Shown piece by piece: positions 22,222 through 32,395 of a stretch of 64,000 nucleotides of DNA. Position 1 is the first letter of the stretch. The number at the start of each line of letters is the position of its first letter. The stretch is taken from positions 124,001 through 188,000 of the forward strand of contig CAMPDV010000188.1 in NCBI GenBank assembly GCA_946699065.1, written 5' to 3'. Both the position numbers and the translations under genes were made by a program. Under the pieces are notes generated by a model, which saw only the letters and a list, made by a program, of their open reading frames with translations, made no database searches and had not been told where the DNA came from. The stretch comes from Loxodes magnus (taxonomy: Eukaryota > Ciliophora > Karyorelictea > Loxodida > Loxodidae).

Positions 22222-23367
22222 ATGGTTAGCTTCAAGAAGGGTTTTTATACTACCTCCTCAGAGTAGGAGAGAAAACCTGAAGCAATTTCTTTTACCACGT
22301 CTTTGCTTTAATTATTCCAACCTTCTTTATTATGCATGGAAACCAGACTAATAATGCAAGACCTCAGACTACGCAGGACCAAACTAACTGACCGAACGAA
22401 CACGAAATAATAGAACGAATAATAGAAAAAAAATAGCAATATACCCATGATTGGTCGAACTGTACTAAAAGGAGGTGCACAAAATAAGAAAGGAATGTGG
22501 CAAAAAAAGAAAACAACCTAAGTAATAATTTAACAAAATAATGAACAACTCATTTCAGCCAACGTCCCTGAAGAATAAATGTAATGGGTCTACTAAAATG
22601 CCTATGATGATTTATCAGAAATGGTGGCCGCAATTTACTTTAACCATTAATTGGAAAACACTGATTTAGTAGAGAAAAAGGCCAAAGACTAAGAAGTTAT
22701 ACAAGTGTTTAGAAATCAAATATGGAAGGATTACGGACAAGCAGTGGCGAAGTTCATAGTGAAATAAAACGGAATTGTATACGTGGTATTTAACAATGAA
22801 GAAAGATGCTAACATTTCACTTAATTCAGGGAATGAACGTTCAAAGGAGTTAGAATTCCTATCTAAGCTAGAAACTAATTGGAATATTTTGACATTCATA
22901 ACTACCCAATTTACTTCACAATCAACGAATACTCAAATATGAAGGAAGTAATGGAAATAATAAGATAATATGGAAAATCAAGAGGAGAGATATAGCATAC
23001 ATATCCAAACACAACAATGCTAACAGGGAGCAGTGTAGTCTACCTAGATTTAAAGGATGTAGACGAAGCAAAAAGGATACCAGAAGTAATAGATTTGAAT
23101 GGAAACAAAATGAGAATATAACACCCAGTAAATTTTATCTGCTACCTATGTAAAGTGAAAGGGCACACAGACAAGCAATGCAGAAGGGTAGAAGCAGCAA
23201 AAAGGAAAAAGCTACATACAAGAGAATTAGAGATGCTTGAAGGAGAAGTTATTTTAACAATAAACAAACCAGATTTTGAAGCAAATCAAGCAAATAAGAG
23301 GATAATTGGAGAAGAAGAATAAATGAATATAGAGGGATCAAGGGAAGAAGAGAAGGAAATAAAATGA
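22222..23367 (+). CDS. LINE-2 ORF1: RNA-binding protein with CCHC knuckle
   Basis: 381 residues from ATG 22222 to TGA 23365-23367. The N-terminus MVSFKKGFYTTSSEQERKPE is shared with gag-only elements. The middle domain has beta-alpha alternation resembling an RRM (GIVYVVFNNEERCQHF, FKGVRIPIQAR, SSVVYLDLKDVDEAK). The knuckle CYLCKVKGHTDKQC (about 23138-23179) is a canonical C-x2-C-x4-H-x4-C, followed by a basic stretch. The RRM plus knuckle layout is typical of ORF1 proteins of several LINE clades, which bind element RNA. The stop overlaps the ORF2 start as ATGA, which suggests coupled translation. Confidence 0.85.
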
Positions 23368-26200
23368 GGATAATAGAAAAATAATTAGCAGTAATAAATG
23401 TCTACGCTCCTGTTGCAAATAACAACGAACAGTATGAGCCTTTCTATAATTTAGTGAATGAATTTAAACTATAAGCAATAGAAAAAGGACTTAATATAAT
23501 GATAATAGGAGACTGAAATACGCACATAGAAAAATGACTGCCAAAGAAAACAAACTCAGCAGGAAAGAGAATGACACAGTTTATGGAACAGAATAATTTA
23601 ATATGCCTAGACCCAACTGAAATAGGTACCTTTATTCACTAAAACAATGAGTATAAAATAGATTACTTTTTAATCGAAGAGAGTATGAGAGAAAAGGTGT
23701 TAAAGAGTGATTTTTATTACTCATACGTAATAGGTGACCATAGGCCTGGTATTATATAGGTAAAGATGGGTAAAGAAGTAAGAAAACCATAAAAGATAGC
23801 AAAAATAAACTACCTACTATTAAAGAAAAAAGAGATATAAGAAAAATTTGAAAGATTTATACAAGAAAATCTCTAAGAAGAAGAAATTGATAACCTAAAC
23901 GGCACATAGACTTATAAATGATGAAAGAAAAAGATATAAGAAGGAGTTTAAATAGTATGTGGAAAATTCAAAACATAAAACTCTAAGATATATAAATATT
24001 CAGAAACAACAAAATAGTGTAATAAAATCTTTAGAAAATGCAGCAAACAATTAAAACAAAGGGTAAAGAACAGAGAACAAATAAATGAAAATCAATAAAT
24101 TGAGAATCAAAGAGAATACCAAAGAGTAAGATAAGAATACATTTAATCAAGAAAAAAAGATAAAAGAAACTAACTAAACCTATTTATGGACAATGTAAAT
24201 AAAGGAAGCCTAACAGATATGTGGAAGAAACTAAAAAGCTTACTTAATAGAAAAAATAATTAATGAGTACCCTTATTAAAAGAAGATGTTAATACTTTCA
24301 GGGATGAATGGTAGAAACTGTATGAAGATGGCGATAATATGCTACCAACTAAATTCTTAAATAAGAGATAAATAGTGGTAAACGAATATGAAATTTGAGA
24401 AATCATCAACTAATTGGCGAAATGAAAAGCAGCAGGACCTGATGAAATTCAAGTAGGCACAATATTAGCAGGTGGGAAAAAACTAACAGAAGTAACATGT
24501 AAAATGATAGTTAAGATGATTTAAGAGGGAGTAATACCTTAAGAGATGAAATAATAATACATAATATTAATATACAAAAAAGGAGGACAGATGAACCCGA
24601 TGAATTATAGACCAATCTCTTTACTGAATCATGCTTTAAAAATAGTAGATGCATGAATTTTCTAGCAACTATAAGGATATCTGCATAATGATGAAAGCGA
24701 ATATTAATATGGCTTTAAAAAAGGAAAATCATGCTCACTATAAATTTTCAACCTAAGAACAGTATAGGAATGATCAATGCAGAACAAAAAAGTTGCTTTT
24801 GTGATACTTATTTGATATTAAGAAAGCTTATAACTCGGTGCAAAGAAAATATATATGATAAATCCTAAATGATCTAAAAGTTCCGCAATAGATAATTAAA
24901 CTTCTAGCAAACTTCTACTGTGAAGAAGAAATTAAACTGAAAATCAATGATTAAATAGCAAAATCATTTGCTAAAAATAAAGGGTTAAAATAGGGAAGCG
25001 TAAAGTTGTCTAAACTTTTTAAATAATAATAGCAAGAGTTAACCATAGCTCGGAAGATTAAAAGCTAGAAATTACGATAGATTATAAAAAACGAAAGGGA
25101 TGAATATAAGAAATATATGTAGGATGTTTTGCATACGCAGATGACCTAGCCTTAATAAGTGAATGGGAATAATTAGAGGAAGTGATCGAAAATATAACCA
25201 TATGGACAGAAAAGTACAAACTGGAAATTGCAGATAAAAAAATAAATGATATGAAAAGCAGCAGAAATAGTAACTGAGAAAATATTGGAAATACCATCGA
25301 AGTGGGAAATTTAAGGATAGAAAGAGTAAATACTTTATATTACCTAGGTTATATAATAGAAGAGAACATCAGTTTTGAAAAACACATGGAGAATAGACTA
25401 GAAGTAGCAGAAAAGATATAAAAAGGAATACTGGGAAAAATATCAATGAATAAGGGATTAACGTCATATAGCGCAGGAATAATGATAAAAACTTTCGTTA
25501 GCTCAGTTTTTAGGTATGAGACAGAAGTGATTCAATATTGAAAATAATTTGTAGGAAAATAATTGATAGAGCAATTAGAAGTAAAACAGAGAATATATTT
25601 AAGAACAATCATAGATGCCCCTTTCTAAGTGTAAAATAAGATGTTAGAAATTGAATTGTAGTTTATGAAATTTAAACATTACCGAAAGCGTTGAAATTAA
25701 GAGAATATTAATAGGTAAATAAGAAAAAACAGTAAAGAATTAATGTTAGACCTAAGTAAAGAAGATAACTTTATAATTGAATAAAATCGGACGGCAATAA
25801 AATTAGAATTAAAAATTGAGGACAAAGATATATTTATAGATGTTGGTAATAATAATCAAAAAGGGAAGTAAAATATTATTCGTCAATTTGAGAATATAGA
25901 ATATACATAGAAGATAGAGAAAGAATGGAGTAAATGATAACAACATTACAGTATATCATAGAAAAATATCCAGAATACAAAAAAGGAAGTTAAATATGTA
26001 TTTGAAATATAAGAGCAATAAGAGTAGAGAGATAAGGAATGAAACTATTTCGTATAATATAAGGTTAGGAAAATTCGAGAAATTCATTAGTGTCTAAGAA
26101 GAGTAAAAAAGAGCTAAAGCTGACTTGATAATAAAAGATTATATCAAATATGTACTAGAAAAAAGGAAAAGGACACAAAAAAAAGAAAATTGAATGAAAA
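23364..26200 (+). pseudogene. LINE-2 ORF2: endonuclease/reverse transcriptase, frameshifted
   Basis: From ATG 23364 the frame gives AVINVYAPVANN, IIGDWNTH (W = TGA 23514-23516), KIDYFLIEES and GDHRPGII, which are the C-terminal half of an APE-type endonuclease. The N-terminal catalytic Asn and Glu motifs are absent. Reverse transcriptase motifs follow: NYRPISLLN (about 24600), FDIKKAYNSV (motif A, one extra base just upstream at about 24812), GLKQGS (motif B, about 24985), and CFAYADDLALIS (motif C, 25134-25145, catalytic Asp pair intact). A second frameshift lies near 25020. The thumb and C-terminal region continue to about 26.2 kb. It is recently active in appearance but not functional as it stands. 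Confidence 0.8.
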
Positions 26201-26472
26201 AAAGGAATAGGAAAAGTCTATAGAGCAGGAAAAGGATAATTTTTATGAGTTTATAAAAGCTGATTTAAAAAAGAATTAGAAACGAAAAATAACAAAATAT
26301 GTAAGAAAAAATAAAGGAAGCTTGCAACAAAGATAAAAAAACATAGATAGATATAAGAAAGAAGAAAAAAAGATAATATAGAGGAAAACGACGAAGATAT
26401 GTAATTAATAAGATAAGAATTTCTATTACCTGAAGGTTTACTTGAAGAAACTGGCATATATTGAAATATGGA

Positions 26473-26512
26473 AAGAGCTGCGCACCAACGAGGTGCTGCG
26501 CGCTCTATAATC
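26473..26512 (+). other. 3' terminal stem-loop of LINE-2
   Basis: GAGCTGCGCACC-AACGA-GGTGCTGCGCGCTC can pair over most of its length with two single-base bulges. SINE 1, SINE 2 and the 14.4 kb fragment end in the same structure, so it is probably the reverse transcriptase entry signal. Confidence 0.75.
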
Positions 26513-26545
26513 AAATTTATAATAATAATAATAATAATATTCTTA
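26513..26545. repeat. (AAT)n between two converging element tails
   Basis: ATAATAATAATAATAATA joins the plus-strand LINE tail to the (ATT)n tail of a minus-strand gag element, giving a tail-to-tail arrangement. Confidence 0.7.
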
Positions 26546-27290
26546 ATTAAAGTTTTTGTGGGTTTGAGGTATTTCAACCTCATTTCCACTGAGATCCAGT
26601 GATCGCTCCTGGATGCATAAAATAAAAGTTCGGGTCATCCAGTTTTTTCGGAGTTCTGGAACTCGAATGGAAAATTCTTCTTCTGTTAATTCTTCCTTCC
26701 ATCGTCACGTAAATTTTTTTTAATTCTCTTCAGACTTCTTCGTTGTTTCTCTTCATCTTTTCCTTGTATATCTTGCATCTCTTGAATCTATGAAATCTTG
26801 ATTAGCCAGGTAACATCTCTTGAGAATCCTTCTAATATTCGTTAGTTCTATTTGCATATCGTCTTCTACTTCCATTTTTATTTCTTAGATTAGAGGATCT
26901 ATTCATTTTTGATTCTTTTTTGTCTAAGTTGCTATACTTCGATTTATTATTTGACTAATCTTTCTTCAGTATTTTAACTTTTTTCTAATAACTTTTTTGT
27001 TTTCTTATCTTAATATTTTTACTTCTTTTTACTGAATACGTACAGATTTCAAAAGACTTTCAATTAATAATGATTATTCATTTGTATGTTTTTCATCTTT
27101 TTCGGATTCTATTATTTCCTATAGTTACTTGGTCTCGGTTTAGGAAGAAAGCCAATATTGTATTATTAGTTTTATTCTGTTTATGCTTATTTAAGTTCTT
27201 ATTTTATTTAATATTGTCTTAAATTTTCAACTATTGGAGGTTATTAAGATTAAGAAGATTATTATTTTATTAAAGAAGACATGATGGATG
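26545..27290 (-). mobile_element. Decayed gag-only element, minus strand
   Basis: The 3' end (26580-26650 read on minus) has a CCAGGAGCGATCACTGGATC hairpin and an (ATT)n tail, as in gag4. The interior is Lys/Glu-rich with one KRCYLANQ remnant near 26810, where a knuckle would be. The frame and other cysteines are lost. Boundaries are approximate. Confidence 0.5.
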
Positions 27291-27423
27291 AAGAATTAGA
27301 AGTCTCTGATTTTTGCTCCTTTATCTATGGAGCCTGCAAAAAACCCTTTTTGAGACCTTATTGCCATTTTTTTTAATTTATTATATAAATAAGAAGGAAC
27401 AGTTCTTTCAACTGAAATTGACT

Positions 27424-27692
27424 TAAATTCTAGTACCAGGAAGTACCCCATAGGTGTAGAGCTAGCCAAGATAAGAGAAGACAAGACAAGATCGAAGAGG
27501 CATCAAGTAGCATTAATAATGAAAGATGCCAGATAATTAGAACTCTTAGGGTAGCATTCCTATCACGATTCTAAAGAAGACAAAACTCACAAAGGAATGC
27601 AAGCACTTTGGAAGACTTCAGCAAGGAATTTTTTAACTTTAAAAATCTTTATTAAAGAACTGCGAACCATTGAGATGCTACGCGTTTTATAA
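27424..27692 (+). mobile_element. SINE family 1, copy b
   Basis: It matches copy a over about 270 bp (TCTAGTACCAGGAAGTACCCC start). It has the GATGCCAGATA and AAGACAAAACTCACAA blocks and the 3' stem-loop at 27654-27693. It is absent from C', so it inserted after the duplication. Confidence 0.75.
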
Positions 27693-27734
27693 TAAAACTT
27701 ATATTTTTATATTTATTTATTATATAATATAATA

Positions 27735-28133
27735 AAATGGATGTCGATTGCAGTCAGGAGAACAATAGGTAATCTGGTTCAGTGTATATAGAATAATCTT
27801 ACACTAGATGCCACCACGGGGAATTGTGGACAAACTCGAAAAAGACAACCCTAACTTGCCCGAGAGCTCTCGCTAGTAGTATGAAAGTTTGACTAACGGG
27901 TCAGCTAAAGTCTTAATAAATAATTATTATATGAATCTTATTCAAGAAGACTGGAGCATTTGATTAAAGATTCAAGAATAATCTTTAATAAGTAAATTCC
28001 CCATTTGGAGAAACTGAAGCGTCTCATTGAACTACTAGAATTTTAACAAGATGTATAAGAATATTTTTTCTTAATATTGAATATTAATATGAAAGAGCTG
28101 CGCGTCAACGAGTTGCTATGTGCTCTATAATAA
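27735..28133 (+). mobile_element. SINE family 2, copy a
   Basis: About 395 bp starting near AAATGGATGTCGATTGCAG. The 5' body is GC-richer with ACCACGG and AACTTGCCCGAG blocks, the second half is AT-rich, and the 3' stem-loop is at 28091-28133 with a CTCTATAAT tail. A second copy is at 46400-46786. No protein frame was found. The source RNA was not recognised; tRNA-type box B was not convincingly seen. Confidence 0.65.
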
Positions 28134-28507
28134 TCTTTATTTATTAAACATGATGAAAAATTATGGAATAAATTTTAAATATATTAACCGTAAATGATGA
28201 AAGTGATTTATTAGCTTGGATGCTAGTTAAATTTTTATTTCTTTAGCAAACTTTAGTAAAAACAGATAAAATTAATAATAATAATTAATTATAGTGATTT
28301 CTCCTTTAATAAGTACATCACTGTATTAAAGTTTAATTTTTTCGTTAAAATTTGAAAAAAAGTCTTCGCCTTAATCGCATTTCTTGGAAAATATTTATTT
28401 ATACTGATTTATTCTTTTTTATTATCGGAAACTGGCTTCAGTCAAGTTCACTGCCTAGCATTTATTCGTTTTTTCTTTATTGTGGCATTACTGTGTCTCT
28501 CAGAATT
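28134..28507. other. Flank shared with 46787-47200
   Basis: About 88% similar to C'. The substitutions show no third-position bias in any frame, so this is read as non-coding or long-dead sequence. Confidence 0.5.
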
Positions 28508-29778
28508 TCACTCCCTCTATACATTTTCTTTGTGTATAATATCCCATTTTAGTGTAATATAAATTACTGAAAGGTTGTCATAAATTTAAGTTTTCTTGTT
28601 ATTTCTATTCATTTTGCTACTCAGCCTTTTTAATTTTTTCCTGACATTTCTTGTATTAAGTAGATCAAGTTTTACTATGAGTCTACTTTCAAGTACGTTA
28701 TCATTAGGCATAATTAGCTGACGTTTTCTAATTTCACCTGATTTATTTTCAGAAATAGGCTCTTCAAAGATATACTTAGATGCTTGAATATAACTTATTG
28801 GTTTAGTTCTGGTATGAGGAGAATCATATATACCAAATATTTGGTCTATTTTCACCATCATGAGGTTACACATTGAAGTTCTTTAAATAATTTCCATAAA
28901 TTATTCCTCCTACGGATGGTTTTGTATTTCCTTATCCAAAATATGTAAAGCAGGTTTCCCCCAGTAACTTGATATAGATGAGTTGTGCAACCAACGAGAC
29001 GTTTTATACAGATAAGAAATTCGTTATTGATGAGTTTTTTCTTTAGATAATTCATTCTCAAGATCTTTTATAATATTTTCAGGTTTAACGGATTTTTGTC
29101 TTTTTTGCTTCTAAGTTTATTTCTCTTACTACTCTAAGGCTGCTTATTACTACTGTTCTCCATTCTATTACGGTTATGTTTATATCTAAACTTGCTATTT
29201 TATAAGCTTTGACCTTGTACTAGCTTTCGATTATCTCTCAGATTTATCAGGTGCAGTCTATTGAGATAAAGCATCCTATGTAATCTACTGCTTTAATTCT
29301 TACTAAGCTTCTTTTTCGTTTTACTCTTCTCTCTGCAACTCAATTTCTTCAGGATGTAGTTTAACATAGTATTTATCTTAGTGTTTTACATAAACTTTTA
29401 ATTAGCAGCCTATTCACTTATCTTAGCTTTGCTAGCTTAAGGAATCTTTGTAGTTTTTGATGGGCTAGATTTTTCGAGCCATTTCGATACTTCAGATATA
29501 GGTAAATCTTTCTTTCTCTTAAGATCTCCAAATTCAATATTTTTGGGTAATTCTTTTAAAGTTTGTTAGAATTCTACCACTTCCATTTAACGATTATATA
29601 GAATAAATTCCAAATTCAAATATAAATAGAAGTTTAATCTATTTCTTAAATCATTTACACTATGAATAAGCATTTTCAAATTCCTCTAACTATGAATCTC
29701 TTGTATATTCACTTTTATTGCTATTTCACTTCATTCCAAACATTTCAGCCTTCCATTATAATACTGTGGGGATAACAT
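28508..29778 (-). CDS. Basic Lys/Asn/Ser-rich protein, unknown, with a 26-nt intron
   Basis: Read from ATG 29778 (MLSPQYYNGRLKCLEWSEIA), with helical segments (IHSVNDLRNRLNFYLYLN) and PKNIEFGDLKRKKDLP. A strongly basic middle (KLRSKKDKNPLNLK) follows, then KRLVGCTTHLYQVTGGNLLY. The frame then jumps; removing a GT...AG stretch of 26 nt (28846-28871) joins FKELQ to YQIFGIYDSPHTRTKP in phase. The C-terminus contains EEPISENKSGEIRKRQL and LDLLNTRNVRKKLKRL. The end is uncertain: TAA 28586 or TGA 28508. The upstream frame is also open, so the start may lie before 29778, and the gene could be the 3' part of its neighbour. No family is recognised. Confidence 0.6.
28846..28871 (-). other. Candidate 26-nt intron
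   Basis: It begins GTGTAACC and ends AAAATAG on the minus strand. Its length is not a multiple of three, and removal restores one frame across the break. Confidence 0.55.
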
Positions 29779-29966
29779 GGTTGAAAGAGCATTTTACTCT
29801 TTTTTAGTTTATTTGCATCTTTTAACTGAATAATGACAATTGTTTATTCCTTCAAAAAGGTGTTTGGAAATATAGTTGATGATGGTTTTTTAAAAGGTAG
29901 ATAATAAGTAAAGTATTATACTACTAACAAGACTAATTATAAAAATTTAATTAGACATAAAGAAAA

Positions 29967-32223
29967 TCAGATGAAAGGATTATCAACTCCCTAAGTAAAA
30001 TTGACATATTGCATGAAGCTTACATCTAAAGGATCAGGATTACATGCCACTACTAACTTTATATTCTTTAAAGGATTTGTAAAGCTACTTGTGATGCTTT
30101 GAAACTGTCCAGTATTGAAGCAATTCATTTCAAGAGATTTGAAATTCGGTATTCCTGATCCACATCTACTACCCACTCTAGTCATAAATATAGGCAAAGG
30201 AGATTATGGCTTACTATTTGGAGTCTGACTTTTCAAGTTTAATCTTCCAAGCTATTTATCAAATGTTAATAAAGGAATCTTTTTGTGTAAAACTTGGAAT
30301 TTAACATCATAAAATTCAGGCTTTTCTTCAAGTTCTCTTTATGAAGCTAATCTTCCTTTTAATTTATTAAAAGAAGAACCAATCTTTTAAAGAGATTTCT
30401 TAGTATATTCATAATTAGGATTATAACTTGGCTATTCAATTTCTCTTGCTATTTTACTTGTTCTAAGTAGCTACTTTTCTGAAATTGGAGATTTCAATTT
30501 CTATGTTCTTGACCATACAGAAGGTCATAATTTCCATGATTTAAATCTGCTTTCATGCGGATCGAAAGACTGAGCACTATTTCTTTAAAGTTGCTTATCA
30601 AACTGGATAACTTTAGGTTATTCAAAATACTGTTTCTTTGGATTTAAGACCACGTCATGAGGATTCTTTATTTCCTTTTTTACCTTTGCTTTTGTTTTTG
30701 GTCTCATGGTAAAATCGATTTCAGGTATACATCTTCATAATAAAACTTACTTCTTTACTCTTGTATAACTAACGTTATAATGACACATATCTGGAAATGT
30801 ATCTTTCATTGACTAAATTATAAAAAAATACATTGACAGCATAATATTATTCTCTTGACTAATTAGCGAAGACATGTAAGATAGTTTTGTTCTTAATTTG
30901 ATCTTCTTTAAGTCTTTATTTCTCTTCTTCTATTATTTTCTACAGATCTTTATAGCTAGTTTGATCATTTCCCTTCATATCCATCGTCTAGTTTTTTACA
31001 ACAAATTTCTTTCTAGCACCTAATAAAATTTCCTCCTTATGCTTCAATACCATATGTTTCTAAGATGACTACTTTCCAATTCTGCTAACCATGTTAAGGA
31101 TTCCCACTTCCATCTTTAAAATATTATAAGAAACTATTTATTTTCCAAAGTTCAAGTTAAAGAAATAAGTTTACTTTTCTAAATACAGTGTAGCTTTTAA
31201 TTAATTAGCACTCTTTATTATTATAGCTTCATTACCTAGCTTGTTTATAGCATCATGCTACAGCATTGGGATTTAGCAAGCAGAAGCTGTCTATAAAATA
31301 GTAATATTATATTAAAAATAAGGAATATCACTTACGCTTTTTTGATGCATAATAAAGTAATTGATAAATTCATTAAACTTGCTTGCGAAACTAATTTAAG
31401 TATAAATTCCTCAAAGGTTTGCTTCAAATTTTTATAATATATATGAAACAGAGAAATACTTTTTTCCTAAAGATTCTAATTTTAAATCCTTTATAAATTT
31501 GAGATCTAAAGTACCAGTACCATCATTATTGATATTGATATATTTAAAATTCTATAAATAAGGTTTAAATAAAATAGCTAGTCTATGCAAAATTTAAGTA
31601 TTTAGATACTCTATTTGGATATATACCTATGACTATTTGAAATGCTAGTGTTCTTAATAGAAGAAAGAATAAGAAAATTATCTTAGAATCTTATTTTTAA
31701 ATTAAAGCTATTAGTTATTATTTTAGCAAATTCTAAATATTATTCCTATTTAACATTCTAGATTTCTTCTTTATTCTTTTTGCTGCCAGCTATTATAATT
31801 TTAATATTTTTATTATTTTATGCCAATTACTTGGGAATTATCTTAACATGGACGCTGAGAGATTTAAGCTTGAAATGTATTTAAATTTCCTAAATTGAAA
31901 AGTTTAGAAAATAAATTAGAAATAAAACAAGCAATTTACCTTTAAACCAATTTAAAATCTTAGACTGTAAAAGCAAGTAAAACCTACTGCTTGATAATTA
32001 TTAAGAAAATCATTTTTAAATCTCAACATCAATTATTATCTAATCTTCATCAACTGAGAAAATAGAAAATGTACAATCTTTAATCTAGCTAAAATGATAT
32101 TAATGAGGAAAGCATTCTTCGTATAAGATCTTTTAGTTTATTTAAAATAGAAAAGATACAACTATCAACTTCTTCTTTTTATAGTTAGCTAAAAATATTA
32201 GTAATTTAGTCTGAATAAATCAT
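29967..32223 (-). CDS. EF-hand-like, intron-rich protein of unknown function
   Basis: Tentative model from ATG 32223 to TGA 29967-29969. The N-terminal exons give MIYSDQITNIFSQLQKEEVD and helical segments. Then QNFKYININNDGTGTLDLKF (31501-31545) resembles an EF-hand loop (N-N-D-G-T-G-T-L-D-L) but lacks the position-12 Glu; FNEFINYFIMHQ nearby resembles a second EF helix. Downstream come KEEILLGARKKFV, a coiled segment (DLQKIIEEEKQRLKED) and a Pro/Ser-rich C-terminal region (HESRFKSWKLWPSVWS, SQTPNSKPQSPLPIFMTR, VACNPDPLDVSFMQYV). Proposed introns are at 32040-32074, 31965-31987, about 31890-31947, 31611-31626, 31291-31335, 30813-30831 and possibly 30733-30750. The 3' half (29967-31113) is secure; the 5' exon joins are not. 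Confidence 0.6.
30813..30831 (-). other. Candidate 19-nt intron
   Basis: GTATTTTTTTATAATTTAG on the minus strand. Removing it joins EQYYAVN to SMKDTFPDMCHYN in one frame. Confidence 0.65.
31291..31335 (-). other. Candidate 45-nt intron
   Basis: It has a GTAAGT donor and TTATAG acceptor, is strongly AT-rich inside, and joins IMHQKS to TASACQIPML in phase. Confidence 0.6.
31611..31626 (-). other. Candidate 16-nt intron
   Basis: GTATATATCCAAATAG on the minus strand. Its removal links the upstream LRTLAFQIV frame to IEYLNTQILHRLAILF, the frame of the EF-hand-like segment. Introns of 15-16 nt are known from heterotrich ciliates. Confidence 0.5.
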
Positions 32224-32395
32224 TACAACTATGATGGTTCGTATTCCGTTTTGCTTGTATAATAAAAGTATAAAATGCCTTTAATACTCTAATATATTTA
32301 TCTTTTATACCTTCTAACTAAAGTTTAATTATAGTTACTTATTTTAGGTTTGTCTTTGACTGATCTTATTTAAAATTTCTTAGCTACAAATAAAT
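32224..32395. promoter_or_regulatory. Short divergent intergenic region
   Basis: 172 bp separate the minus-strand EF-hand-like gene from giant gene B on the plus strand. If both starts are right, both promoters must lie here. No specific element is recognised. Confidence 0.4.

Larger units (their letters stand above)
22216..26515 (+). mobile_element. LINE-2, nearly full-length non-LTR retrotransposon (damaged)
   Basis: Two overlapping ORFs (22222-23367 and 23364 onward) are followed by a 3' stem-loop (26473-26512) and an AT-rich (AAT)n tail. It is more GC-rich than its surroundings. ORF1 is intact; ORF2 has frameshifts and lacks the N-terminal part of the endonuclease. It is inserted in segment C; C' lacks it. 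Confidence 0.85.

Noticed and set aside
28140-28560. Possible coding extension shared with 46800-47240
   Set aside because: Differences between the two copies fall on all codon positions with no synonymous bias, so it is treated as non-coding.
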